Source: Paracoccus halophilus (GTDB lineage: Bacteria > Pseudomonadota > Alphaproteobacteria > Rhodobacterales > Rhodobacteraceae). Taken from it: a DNA stretch of 57,048 nucleotides. The stretch lies in assembly GCF_000763905.1 (NCBI RefSeq), contig NZ_JRKN01000022.1, forward strand, positions 1 to 57,048, written 5' to 3'. The translations under genes and the position numbers were made by a program. This document shows positions 32,901-40,623 of this stretch, one piece after another. The notes under the pieces were generated by a model. That model saw only the letters and a list, made by a program, of their open reading frames with translations. It ran no database searches and was not told the origin of the DNA. Numbering within the stretch: the first letter of the stretch is position 1; each line of letters opens with the position of its first letter.

Positions 32901-34447
32901 GCAGAGAAACGCGACAGGTCGCGATGTTCGGCATTGATATTGCCCGACAGCGTGATGCCGGTGGCCAGGCCCGCGACCTCGGTCTCGCCGGTAAAGCGGA
33001 ACGCGTCGCCATTGATGTTCATGCCCCAGAACTTCAGCGCATTGCCGGGGCTGAAGGCAAAGTTGAGACCGCCGTTCAGCGTATCGCCCAGGGCCTGCGC
33101 CTGCGCCGGATCGGCGGGTTCCAGATCGGTCATGCCGAAGGCGATCCAGCCGCGGATCTCGCTGAGCGCCTGTTCGTCGGTCAGCACCACCCGGCCGCGC
33201 CCGCCCAGTTCCAGTTCGGACAGCGAGATATCGTCGCGCGAAATATCCCCGACCACACCCTTGAGCGCCCAGCCCGAGCCCTGGGCCGCCTCGTAATCCA
33301 GCCGCAGATTGCCCGTCTGCACGGTCGTCGGCTTGTCCGCCCAGGGCAGCAGCGCGGGCAGCTGCGTCGCCCCCGCATCCTCGCCCAGAAGCAGCGTCAG
33401 ATGCACGCTTTCCGGCGCCCCCCGCCCGGTGGTCGCCAGATTGCCGTCCAGCTTCAGCGCCTGGGTGGTGACGTTCAGCGACGGAATCAGCAGCCGGCCG
33501 TCATCGCCGCGCCAGCCCTCGGCCAGAAGCTGCGACTGACCGCCGAAGAACGCCTTGTGCTGCGGCGGCGCCAGCGCCGCGACATCGCCGCCCAGTTCCG
33601 CGCGAAAGCCGGTGCCGGGCGCGCCGCCGCGTTCCTGCGCCATCACCGCGACCGCGCCGGTGACGCGCGGCTGGCCGTCGGTCGCCAGCGAAATATCGGC
33701 CGAGAAATCCGACAGCGGCCCCTGGCCCTTGATCGCGGCCTGCACGGCCGGGCGGCCATGCAGCTTGACGATATTGCTGAACAGCCCGTCGGCATCCTCG
33801 TCCAGCGTCAGGTCAAGGTTCAGCATTCGGGTTTCATTGGAAAAATCGGTCTCGAGCGCGAACTGCCCGCGGGGCCCGTCGACGCGATCGATGGTCAGCT
33901 TGGTGCTTCCCTCGCCATCGGCCAGGTTCATTGCGCCGTTGATCGCCAGCACCGCCTCCTGGCCAATGATGCCGGCGCCGAGCTCGACCCGCTCGACGGC
34001 GATCTGTTCGATCGCCACCGAGACCGGCAGTTCCGGCAGCGAAAACTCGGTCGCCTCGGCCTGCGGCGCGGCGTCCTTGCCGGCGCCGGGCAGGCGCGGC
34101 AGGATGATGCGTTCGGCCGAAAGCTCGTTGATCATGACCCGGCGGCCCAGCAGCGCGCTGCGGGTCCATTGCATGGCGCCGCCCTCCAGCGTCAGCCAGA
34201 CGCCGTCATCGTCGGAAATGGTCATGCGATCGAAGGTCGCGCGCGAGGACAACGCGCCCTGAAAGCCGTCGATCACCACGCTGCGCCCGGCGCCGGACAG
34301 TTTCTCCTCGAGGAAGCTGGTGATGAAGCCCTTGTCGTCCTCGGCCTCCTGCGAGATTTCGGCGGCGCTGTCCTGCGCCTGCGCGGCCAGCGGCACGGCA
34401 AGGGCCAGACAAAGGGCGAAAAGGATTCGGTAAGCAAGATCGCGCAT
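29939..34447 (-). CDS. tamB: Translocation and assembly module subunit TamB
   Basis: A 1502-residue envelope protein. The N-terminus has a signal anchor (ILFALCLALAVPLAAQA). Most of the length is repetitive beta structure with recurrent short motifs (for example LNLDLTLDED, VSMPDLTVLGRGLSGAL), the long groove of AsmA/TamB-like bridges that carry phospholipid between membranes. The last 350 residues are the conserved TamB C-terminal domain (ELIRGRVALLGKRFDLTEG, and the ending TIGLFYERDY). Its partner TamA is the upstream gene, joined by a TGATG overlap. Length is somewhat above E. coli TamB. Confidence 0.93.
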   Translation of the reverse strand: MRDLAYRILFALCLALAVPLAAQAQDSAAEISQEAEDDKGFITSFLEEKLSGAGRSVVIDGFQGALSSRATFDRMTISDDDGVWLTLEGGAMQWTRSALLGRRVMINELSAERIILPRLPGAGKDAAPQAEATEFSLPELPVSVAIEQIAVERVELGAGIIGQEAVLAINGAMNLADGEGSTKLTIDRVDGPRGQFALETDFSNETRMLNLDLTLDEDADGLFSNIVKLHGRPAVQAAIKGQGPLSDFSADISLATDGQPRVTGAVAVMAQERGGAPGTGFRAELGGDVAALAPPQHKAFFGGQSQLLAEGWRGDDGRLLIPSLNVTTQALKLDGNLATTGRGAPESVHLTLLLGEDAGATQLPALLPWADKPTTVQTGNLRLDYEAAQGSGWALKGVVGDISRDDISLSELELGGRGRVVLTDEQALSEIRGWIAFGMTDLEPADPAQAQALGDTLNGGLNFAFSPGNALKFWGMNINGDAFRFTGETEVAGLATGITLSGNINAEHRDLSRFSALAGRDLSGTADMQIKGNYALLGKGFDIEALVQGNDIGIGQDHADRMLAGQSRIALSARRDRTGINLRNLTVNARNLTAQAQGRLDSNTADLTALVEMPDLSVADPAWTGAFRTEARVSGPNGQRAISLNGTAADVALGIAELDGVLAGETTLLVEALENAGTYNVQQFQLTNPQVSATGSGNFSAQMVDGRLNVSMPDLTVLGRGLSGALTAQATASQQGATRRIELTGLGTDLRLGQQDVNGALPGNTELTLTAEEENGDITIETFDLKNDQMLASAQGRIGRAETDLTGRVDIRSLASFGKGWRGALQAQGAFRGDGSGARLLDVTGTARDLSFGQAQVDGALAGETELAVKGVERDGVFTIETARVANPRLNLSADGRVGQGATDVAATLQADDLRFLGRGFRGALNASGRVADQPQGGRTITAQGNARGLAIGNPQADAVLAGETSLDLTARQLADGSLKVDRLRAGNGQFSVTGDGSPTEGLNLDARLNDLGLVARGFPGAATLGGTIRNTGTSYDVNLTASGPGGSQASATGSVATDLSSADLRISGSSDAAAANPFLRTRSVEGPLNFDLRINGRPGLESLSGRVALSGGRLAEPRFGLRIDDLNANADFNGGRIDVDVRGGVAAGGVITVTGPVNLTGDRSMNLDVQASDVVLRDPSLYEVNADARINVAGQLGEGPLVSGRIDVARAELRIPSTGLGGAKSIPDIRHLSDRPPQRQTRAKAGLLEFSSQASRDAGMAAPPATPPAQAARFELLLSAPDQVFVRGRGVDAELGGEIRLTGDARQPIPIGQLELIRGRVALLGKRFDLTEGLIEMQGSLIPVIRLVAQTLQDGITTRIIIDGEARDPEITFEASPEMPEEEVLSQLLFGRGLDKISPLQAAQLASAVATLAGRGGDGIVGRLRASTGLDDLDLTTDDEGNVSVRAGKYLTENVYTDVQVGADGKTRLNLNLDMSDTLTTRGSVDSEGESTIGLFYERDY

Positions 34448-36333
34448 CAGAATGCCTGCCCCAGTCCGATGTAAAGCTGAACCCCGGAATCGTCGTCATA
34501 GCCCCCGCCCACCGGCGCCGCGAGGTCGAAGCGCAGCGGGCCGATGGGCGTCTTGTAGCGGATCCCCGCACCCGCCCCCGCATGCCAGTCGCTGTCGCCG
34601 GAAAAGCCGTTATCGGCCCAGACCCGCCCGGCATCGGCAAAGATCGCCATGCCGACCTTTTCGCGGATCTGGATGCGGGCCTCGGCGGTCAGGTTCGCGA
34701 CGCTCAGCCCGCCGGTCTTGACCCGGCCATCCTCGCCCTGGATGACGCGCACGCCCAGCGATTCATAGGGCTGGCCGCGCACGGTGCCGCCGCCACCGGA
34801 AAAGAACAGGTAGTCGCGCGGCGTTTCGTCGATCTCCGAACCGAAGACCGAACCCAGCCGCCCCCGCCCGGCCAGCGTGAAGCGGTCATCGGTCCCGAAA
34901 CTGTAATAGACGCGGCCCTCGGCGATGGTCTGCGCGCCGCTGCCGGTTTCATCCTGCAAGCCGGCAAAGGGCACCACCTTGCCCGAAAGCCAGTAGCCGC
35001 GCTTGGCATCGGTGGGCTCGTCGCGCTTGTCCCATTCGACCGAGGCGGGCAGCGCGAAAAGCCGGAAATTGGTGCGCCCGGATTCGTCGTCGACGCGCAG
35101 CGCGCGGTATTGCAGCGCGATATCTGCGGTCAGCTCGTCGCTGGGCAGCCAGATGAAGCCAAAGCCGAAGGTGCCGGATTTCAGATCATAGTCATCCTCT
35201 TGCTCGCTTTTGACCTCGGCCTGCACATAGGCGGTGGTATCGGCGTTGATCGTCGCGGGCCGGTCGATGCGCACGCCCAGCCCGTAATCCATGCCGGTGC
35301 TGCCGCCGATATCCGAAACGCTGGCATCGACGCGCAGCCGCTCGCCGCCGCGAAACAGGTTGCGATGGATCCAGTAGCCGGTCAGCGCCAGCCCCTCGGT
35401 ATTGGAATATTCGAAACCGGCGCCCAGGCGGCGCAGCTTTTGTTCGACCACCAGCAGATCCACATCCAGCGTGTCGTCGGGATTGACGTAATCCGCCTCG
35501 CTGAGCGTGATGGCCGAGAACACGCCCGAGCGGCGCAGGCGCTTGCGCACGTCCTCAAGTTCTTCGGGGTCGAAACGCTCACCCTCGGGAAAGCCGGCGA
35601 TCTTGCGCAGCCGGCGCGGGTCCATGCGCTTGTAGCCGCGAATGGTCATGCTGCCGAAACGCAGTTCGGGACCGGGGGCCATGGTGATGCGGCTGTCCAC
35701 GCGGTTGATCGCGTGATCGGCGATGATGTCGGTCGCCGCGACCTCGGCCTTGGCATGGCCGACATCGCGCCAGCCCTCGACCGCGCTGGCGGCGGCGGCC
35801 TTCATGTCGCCGGTGCGCGCGATCTCGCCCCGGCGGTAGCCGCTGGGCAGTTCGGTGCCCGGCGCGACCGGGCCGATATCGGCGCGGCTGTATTTGAAGA
35901 TCGGCCCCGGCGTGACCGAGACCTCGACCCGGCGGACCAGTTCGGGCGCGTCAAGCGGCGCGATGGTCGCGGCCTCGACCCCGTCCAGCTTGATGTCGAT
36001 GAGGCCGGAATAATAACCCTCGTCGTAAAGCACGCCCAGGAACCGGGCATAGTCCCCGCGCGCGGCGGCCAGCATGTCCTGCCCGGTCACGCGCCCCTCG
36101 TCCTGCGCGCTGACCAGGAGCGAGGTGGCGCGCAGCGCCCGCAGCAGCCCGTCATCGCCGCCGTTCATGCGGAAATCAAGATCGACGGGCGAGGCCTCGT
36201 TGCCGTCCGAGCGACCGAACCAGCCCGAAAAGGGCGAGGATGAGGACGGGCCCGAGGATTGCGCCAGCACCATGCCGGCACCGGTCCCAAGCGTGATCGC
36301 GACAACCGTTCCCGCCCTGAGCCAGGCTTTCAT
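34447..36333 (-). CDS. tamA: Translocation and assembly module subunit TamA (BamA/Omp85 family)
   Basis: A 628-residue outer-membrane protein. A signal peptide (WLRAGTVVAITLGTGAGMVL) is followed by POTRA domains (about 60-310) and a 16-strand barrel. Omp85 features are visible: GAGFEYSNTEGLALTGYWIH early in the barrel and GAGIRYKTPIGPLRFDLAAP near the end, with a terminal aromatic (LGQAF). ATG 36333 is preceded by AGGAGTGG. With TamB it forms the TAM complex for inserting certain outer-membrane proteins or moving lipids. The stop overlaps the tamB start. Confidence 0.93.
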   Translation of the reverse strand: MKAWLRAGTVVAITLGTGAGMVLAQSSGPSSSSPFSGWFGRSDGNEASPVDLDFRMNGGDDGLLRALRATSLLVSAQDEGRVTGQDMLAAARGDYARFLGVLYDEGYYSGLIDIKLDGVEAATIAPLDAPELVRRVEVSVTPGPIFKYSRADIGPVAPGTELPSGYRRGEIARTGDMKAAAASAVEGWRDVGHAKAEVAATDIIADHAINRVDSRITMAPGPELRFGSMTIRGYKRMDPRRLRKIAGFPEGERFDPEELEDVRKRLRRSGVFSAITLSEADYVNPDDTLDVDLLVVEQKLRRLGAGFEYSNTEGLALTGYWIHRNLFRGGERLRVDASVSDIGGSTGMDYGLGVRIDRPATINADTTAYVQAEVKSEQEDDYDLKSGTFGFGFIWLPSDELTADIALQYRALRVDDESGRTNFRLFALPASVEWDKRDEPTDAKRGYWLSGKVVPFAGLQDETGSGAQTIAEGRVYYSFGTDDRFTLAGRGRLGSVFGSEIDETPRDYLFFSGGGGTVRGQPYESLGVRVIQGEDGRVKTGGLSVANLTAEARIQIREKVGMAIFADAGRVWADNGFSGDSDWHAGAGAGIRYKTPIGPLRFDLAAPVGGGYDDDSGVQLYIGLGQAF

Positions 36334-36423
36334 TACCACTCCTGCCGTGTTTCGCGAGTTTTGTCGCAACATCGCAGGCATGGTCGGCGAAATCCAGCGC
36401 GCAGGCCGCGATCCGGGTAATTT

Positions 36424-37353
36424 TCACGCGAGTGCGGCAAGACAGCCATGCAATGCGGCCATGTCGTCACGGATGACGCCGATCGGGACCGCCTGAACGA
36501 TCCGGGCCATCAGCGGATCCGACAGAAATGCCTGTTCGAAGATCTCGAAACGGTCGGTGCAGGACCGCGCCACGCTGCCGGCCAGAAACATGCCCTCAAG
36601 CGGCATGAAGCGCAGCGCCAGTTCGCGGCAGAGCAGGCCGAACAGGCGCGCATAAAGCGCGCAGCTGGCCTCGGCCGCGGCATCGCCCTGTGCGGCGGCG
36701 GCGCACACCGCCTCGGCCCGGACCGCGGCCTGGCCGGTTCGCAGCGCATGCAGTTTCGCCAGACCGCGGCCGGCGAAAAGCTCCTCGACCGAGTCAAGCG
36801 GATCGGTGGCCTCATCGCCCAGTTCCCGCGCCAGCGCCAGCCTGACCGAATATGGCAGGCGGGTATGTCCCTCTTCGGATTCCAGGCAGGCGATGCCGCC
36901 GCCGGGCAGGACCTTGACCGCGCAGACATTGAAGCCGGTGCCGGCATTCACCACCAGCCGCTGGCCATTGCCCGGCGATCCCTGCGGCGCGACGCGCAGA
37001 AAGCCGGCCGCATCGCCGTCCAGCGCCGGGGTGGCGTAGCCAAGCGCCAGCAGGTCGTTGATCAGCCGCGCGCGCGGTGCGCCGGTCAGGTCGCGCAGCC
37101 GCGTCTCGGTGAAATCCCAGTCGCGATTGGTCAACCGCGCCGCCCCGCCCGAGACGGGACCGGCGACATCGACGCAGACGGCGTTGATCCGGGGGCCGCC
37201 CTGCTGGTCCAGATACAGGCGCACGACCTCGTCGAAGCTGCCGTGATCGTCGCCCAGAAACCGGGTGATCGTCGCGCCGTCTATCGCGCCGTCGCGCGCC
37301 AGCGCCAGCCGCGCATTGGTGCCGCCTACATCCGCCAGCAAAAAGGTCATCAC
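36424..37353 (-). CDS. glk: Glucokinase
   Basis: A 309-residue sugar kinase of the bacterial glucokinase family (not ROK). The N-terminal ATP-binding phosphate loop is FLLADVGGTNARLALARDG, the sugar-binding region INDLLALGYATPAL includes the catalytic Asp, VVNAGTGFNVCAVKVLPGG is the phosphate-2 region, and ESEEGHTRLPYS matches the glucose-contact motif. It phosphorylates glucose to glucose-6-phosphate with ATP. M1 or M2 could be the start. It stands 90 bp upstream of tamA on the same strand; no sugar transporter is nearby. Confidence 0.93.
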   Translation of the reverse strand: MMTFLLADVGGTNARLALARDGAIDGATITRFLGDDHGSFDEVVRLYLDQQGGPRINAVCVDVAGPVSGGAARLTNRDWDFTETRLRDLTGAPRARLINDLLALGYATPALDGDAAGFLRVAPQGSPGNGQRLVVNAGTGFNVCAVKVLPGGGIACLESEEGHTRLPYSVRLALARELGDEATDPLDSVEELFAGRGLAKLHALRTGQAAVRAEAVCAAAAQGDAAAEASCALYARLFGLLCRELALRFMPLEGMFLAGSVARSCTDRFEIFEQAFLSDPLMARIVQAVPIGVIRDDMAALHGCLAALA

Positions 37354-37511
37354 TCCTCCTCCCCCGCAACTCGGTAAGGTTTCGTTCTAGGCGATCCCGC
37401 TGCCGGCTGCTAGCGCTCACGGGCGGCATGGGCCGGAACCTATCGGGAACCCGTTTCGGATTTTGGCGTTTTTTTACGCGAAACCAAGGCAAGACGCGAA
37501 AGGTTTGCACG

Positions 37512-37958
37512 ATGACCCTGCCGAAACGCAACGATTTCAAGGCTGCGGCCATTGTCGCGGCGACGGTTCTGGCCATCGCGGGTTCGGGTGCGCTGGCGCT
37601 GACCCGGCAGCGCGACGACAGCGCCGATCCGCGCGGCTGGCCGGCCATTGCCGGCATGGATACCCGCGCGGTGATCGAACTGGCGCGCCGCCTGCCGCTG
37701 TCGGAAAGCGCCTCGCCCGATCAGCCCTGGTGCGACCACAGCGCCGAGGTGGCGCAGGTCCTGAGCCATGATTTCGACGAGGAAAGGGTGGCCTCCGGCG
37801 GCGGCGGCACGGTGCTCTGGGGCTCGGACCTGACGGGCACCTGGACGATGGTGCTGGAGCGGCCCGATGCGACAAGCTGCGTGGTGGCCTCGGGCGTCGG
37901 TTATCGCGACGGTGCCAGCCCGCGGCACTTTTTCACCAGCGCCGGGCTGAGCGGCTGA
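37512..37958 (+). CDS. Small membrane-anchored protein of unknown function
   Basis: A 148-residue product I do not recognise. It begins with a basic patch and one hydrophobic segment (AAAIVAATVLAIAGSGALAL, about 10-29), a signal peptide or anchor. The rest is soluble and contains two Cys (WCDHSAEV and ATSCVVASG) that could pair in the periplasm, and GGGGTVLWGSDLTGTWTMVL. The frame is open further upstream, but ATG 37512 fits the anchor. A GC-rich hairpin follows the stop (around 37961-37985), separating it from ahcY. No functional link to neighbours is evident. Confidence 0.6.
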   Translation: MTLPKRNDFKAAAIVAATVLAIAGSGALALTRQRDDSADPRGWPAIAGMDTRAVIELARRLPLSESASPDQPWCDHSAEVAQVLSHDFDEERVASGGGGTVLWGSDLTGTWTMVLERPDATSCVVASGVGYRDGASPRHFFTSAGLSG

Positions 37959-38027
37959 TCGCGGCGGTTTGCAGACCGCGCCGCGGAATGGTAAGGGCCG
38001 GGCAGATTTCCTTGTACAGGGTGCCAC

Positions 38028-39419
38028 ATGGCCGATCATATCATCCGGGACATCTCGCTTGCCGCCTATGGCCGCAAGGAGCTGGACATCGCTGAAACCG
38101 AAATGCCCGGCCTGATGGCGCTGCGCGCGGAATATGGTGACAGCAGGCCGCTCAGGGGCGCGCGCATCGCCGGCAGCCTGCACATGACGATCCAGACCGC
38201 CGTGCTGATCGAGACGCTGGTGGCTCTGGGCGCCGAGGTCCGCTGGGCCTCGTGCAATATCTTCTCGACCCAGGATCACGCGGCGGCCGCGATCGCCCGG
38301 GCCGGCATTCCGGTCTTTGCCATCAAGGGCGAGACGCTGCCCGAATACTGGTCCTATACCGACCAGATCTTTCGTTTCGCGGAAGGCACCGCCAACATGA
38401 TCCTGGACGATGGCGGCGATGCGACCATGTATGTGCTGCTGGGCGCCCGGGTCGAGGCCGGCGAGACCGGGCTGATCGAGACGCCCACCAGCGAAGAGGA
38501 AGAGGCGCTTTTCGCACAGATCCGGAAGCGGCTGGAGGAAAGCCCCGGCTGGTTCACCCAACAGCGCGACGCGATCCAGGGCGTTTCCGAGGAAACCACT
38601 ACCGGCGTTCACCGCCTGTACGATCTGCACAAGAAAGGGCTGCTGCCTTTCCCGGCGATCAACGTGAATGACAGCGTCACCAAGTCGAAATTCGACAACA
38701 AATATGGCTGCAAGGAATCGCTGGTCGACGGCATCCGCCGCGCCACCGATGTGATGATGGCCGGCAAGGTCGCGGTGGTCTGCGGCTATGGCGATGTCGG
38801 CAAGGGCTCGGCCGCCTCGCTGGCCGGCGCCGGCGCGCGTGTGAAAGTGACCGAAGTCGATCCGATCTGCGCGCTGCAGGCCGCGATGGACGGGTTCGAG
38901 GTGGTCACGCTGGAAGATGTCGTCGCCAGCGCCGATATCTTCGTCACCACCACCGGCAACAAGGACGTGATCCGCATCGAGCATATGCGCGCGATGAAGG
39001 ACATGGCCATCGTCGGCAATATCGGCCATTTCGACAATGAAATTCAGGTCGCGGCGCTGAAGAACCACAAATGGACCAATATCAAGGACCAGGTGGACAT
39101 GATCGAGATGCCCTCGGGCGCGCGGATCATCCTGCTGTCCGAAGGCCGCCTGCTGAACCTGGGGAATGCCACCGGCCATCCCAGCTTTGTCATGTCGGCC
39201 AGCTTCACCAACCAGGTGCTGGCCCAGATCGAGCTGTGGACCAGGGGCGACGACTACCAGCCCGGCGTCTATATCCTGCCCAAGGCGCTGGACGAAAAGG
39301 TCGCCCGGCTGCATCTGGACCGGATCGGCGTGAAGCTGAGCAAGCTCTCGCCCGAACAGGCCGCCTATATCGGCGTCTCGCCCGAAGGCCCGTATAAATC
39401 CGATCATTACCGCTACTGA
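38028..39419 (+). CDS. ahcY: Adenosylhomocysteinase (S-adenosylhomocysteine hydrolase)
   Basis: A 463-residue NAD-dependent enzyme splitting S-adenosylhomocysteine into adenosine and homocysteine in the methyl cycle. The substrate region includes [20 protein letters not shown] and [18 protein letters not shown]; the NAD fold is [20 protein letters not shown]; and [19 protein letters not shown] holds the conserved Cys/Lys/Asp segment. The C-terminus KSDHYRY is the invariant tail that caps the neighbouring NAD site. I saw no SAH riboswitch in the 69-bp leader. Confidence 0.98.
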   Translation: MADHIIRDISLAAYGRKELDIAETEMPGLMALRAEYGDSRPLRGARIAGSLHMTIQTAVLIETLVALGAEVRWASCNIFSTQDHAAAAIARAGIPVFAIKGETLPEYWSYTDQIFRFAEGTANMILDDGGDATMYVLLGARVEAGETGLIETPTSEEEEALFAQIRKRLEESPGWFTQQRDAIQGVSEETTTGVHRLYDLHKKGLLPFPAINVNDSVTKSKFDNKYGCKESLVDGIRRATDVMMAGKVAVVCGYGDVGKGSAASLAGAGARVKVTEVDPICALQAAMDGFEVVTLEDVVASADIFVTTTGNKDVIRIEHMRAMKDMAIVGNIGHFDNEIQVAALKNHKWTNIKDQVDMIEMPSGARIILLSEGRLLNLGNATGHPSFVMSASFTNQVLAQIELWTRGDDYQPGVYILPKALDEKVARLHLDRIGVKLSKLSPEQAAYIGVSPEGPYKSDHYRY

Positions 39420-39492
39420 ACCTTCGAACAGGTTGATATTTGCCTGTCACGCGCTAGGCTCCTCCCCGGACATAACGATCCGGGGGACGGAG

Positions 39493-39834
39493 ATGAGCAA
39501 ACGTGACGATCTGATTGCCAAATACGCGGCCGACATGAAGGAAAAACTGGGCGTCTCGCCCGATATGGAGCTGCTCACCAAGGTGGTGGTCGGCTGCGGC
39601 CCTTCGATCTACAACGCCGATGCCGAAACCATCGCCGGCTCGGACAAGACCGAGCTGGAACGGGTCAAGACCAACTACCTGATGAAAAAGCTGGGCCTGC
39701 CCGACGGCCCGGACCTGATGGCCGCGATTCAGGAGGTGCTGACGAAATACGGCAGCAGCAATCGCAACAAATACCGGCCGGTCGTCTATTACGCGCTTTG
39801 CGTGCATTTCGGGAAACAGGCCGCCTACGCCTGA
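39493..39834 (+). CDS. DUF2853 family protein
   Basis: A 113-residue soluble protein. It starts MSKRDDLIAKYAADMKEKLG after a GGGGACGGAG ribosome-binding site and contains KVVVGCGPSIYNADAETIAG and VKTNYLMKKLGLPDGPDL, ending KYRPVVYYALCVHF. This matches the small DUF2853 family of marine and soil proteobacteria; no biochemical function is known to me. It lies 73 bp after ahcY and has its own ribosome-binding site. The upstream in-frame extension is not supported. Confidence 0.8.
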   Translation: MSKRDDLIAKYAADMKEKLGVSPDMELLTKVVVGCGPSIYNADAETIAGSDKTELERVKTNYLMKKLGLPDGPDLMAAIQEVLTKYGSSNRNKYRPVVYYALCVHFGKQAAYA

Positions 39835-39869
39835 TCCTGACCCACAGGCCGATGCGGCCCGAAACGGCA

Positions 39870-39895
39870 GGCAAGGCCCGGCCGGCGGCCTTGCC
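39870..39895. terminator. Bidirectional terminator hairpin
   Basis: GGCAAGGCC (39870-39878) pairs perfectly with GGCCTTGCC (39887-39895) around an 8-base loop. It lies between the converging DUF2853 and crotonase genes. No U-tract; the call rests on position and stem. Confidence 0.5.
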
Positions 39896-39917
39896 CCTGC
39901 CTTGTGGCGCGCCCGCC

Positions 39918-40535
39918 CTAGCCGATCAGCGACTTGATCGCCTCGACATGGCGGGCATCGGCGCCGCAGGCGTCGCCGGCCAGTGCCGCCGCGTCCTGCA
40001 TCAACGCCTCTGGCGCGACCAGCCGGTCCACCAGCCCCCAGGCCAGCGCCTCGTCCGCGGCGATTCGCTGGCCGCCCATCAGGATCATCTTGGCGCGCGA
40101 CGGCCCGATCAGCGCCACCATCCGCTCGGGGTCGCCGGGCCGGGGCAGAAAGCCCAGGCGCATGACGGGATAGAAGAATTTCGCATCCGGCACCGCCAGC
40201 CGCAGATCGCAGGCCATCACCATGCCCAGCGACCCGCCCGCCGCCGTCCCGTTGAGCGCCGCGATGGTCAGGCAGGGCATCGCCGCCACCCGCGCCGACA
40301 GGCGCTGCCATTCCGGCGACACGGCCAGCCCCGCGCGCGCGGCATCCAGATCGGCCCCGGCCGAAAACACCCTGCCCCGGCCGGTCAGGATTACCGCGCG
40401 CAATTCGGGCCTTGCCGCAAAAGCGTCGAAAGCGGCGGTCAGATCGCGCAGCATCGGCTCGGTCAGGGCATTGGCCTTGTGCGGCCGGTCGATGACGACA
40501 GTGCCGATTCCCCCGGTAAATTCACTCGTGATCAC
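39918..40535 (-). CDS. Short crotonase-fold protein (enoyl-CoA hydratase/isomerase family)
   Basis: A 205-residue member of the crotonase superfamily. The CoA-binding region (VVIDRPHKANALTEPMLRDL), the first oxyanion-hole strand (GRVFSAGADLDAA) and the second (LNGTAAGGSLGMVMACDLRL) are clear. Positions equivalent to the two catalytic Glu of enoyl-CoA hydratase are Gly104 and Val124 (KFFYPVMRLGFLP), so normal hydration is unlikely. The protein is also about 50 residues shorter than typical at the C-terminus. GTG 40535 is chosen for its AAGGAGGG ribosome-binding site; the longer frame crosses the divergent gene's start region. Confidence 0.8.
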   Translation of the reverse strand: MITSEFTGGIGTVVIDRPHKANALTEPMLRDLTAAFDAFAARPELRAVILTGRGRVFSAGADLDAARAGLAVSPEWQRLSARVAAMPCLTIAALNGTAAGGSLGMVMACDLRLAVPDAKFFYPVMRLGFLPRPGDPERMVALIGPSRAKMILMGGQRIAADEALAWGLVDRLVAPEALMQDAAALAGDACGADARHVEAIKSLIG

Positions 40536-40623
40536 GCATATCCCTCCTTGGAGCCGGGGGCTGGCTATGGCAGAACCCCGGCAAGCATATCCATGCAATT
40601 CTCGTCTTGAGAGAGGTAATAAG

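Noticed and set aside
30686..34474. A 1262-codon plus-strand open frame opposite tamB
   Set aside because: It is antisense to an unmistakable tamB; high GC leaves few stop codons on the opposite strand. The same reasoning removes the long minus-strand frames opposite ftsK (24618-28631) and the RND pump (5539-7116).
37959..38027. SAH riboswitch in front of ahcY
   Set aside because: The leader is only 69 bp and contains a simple GC hairpin near its start; the conserved SAH-aptamer core was not seen.
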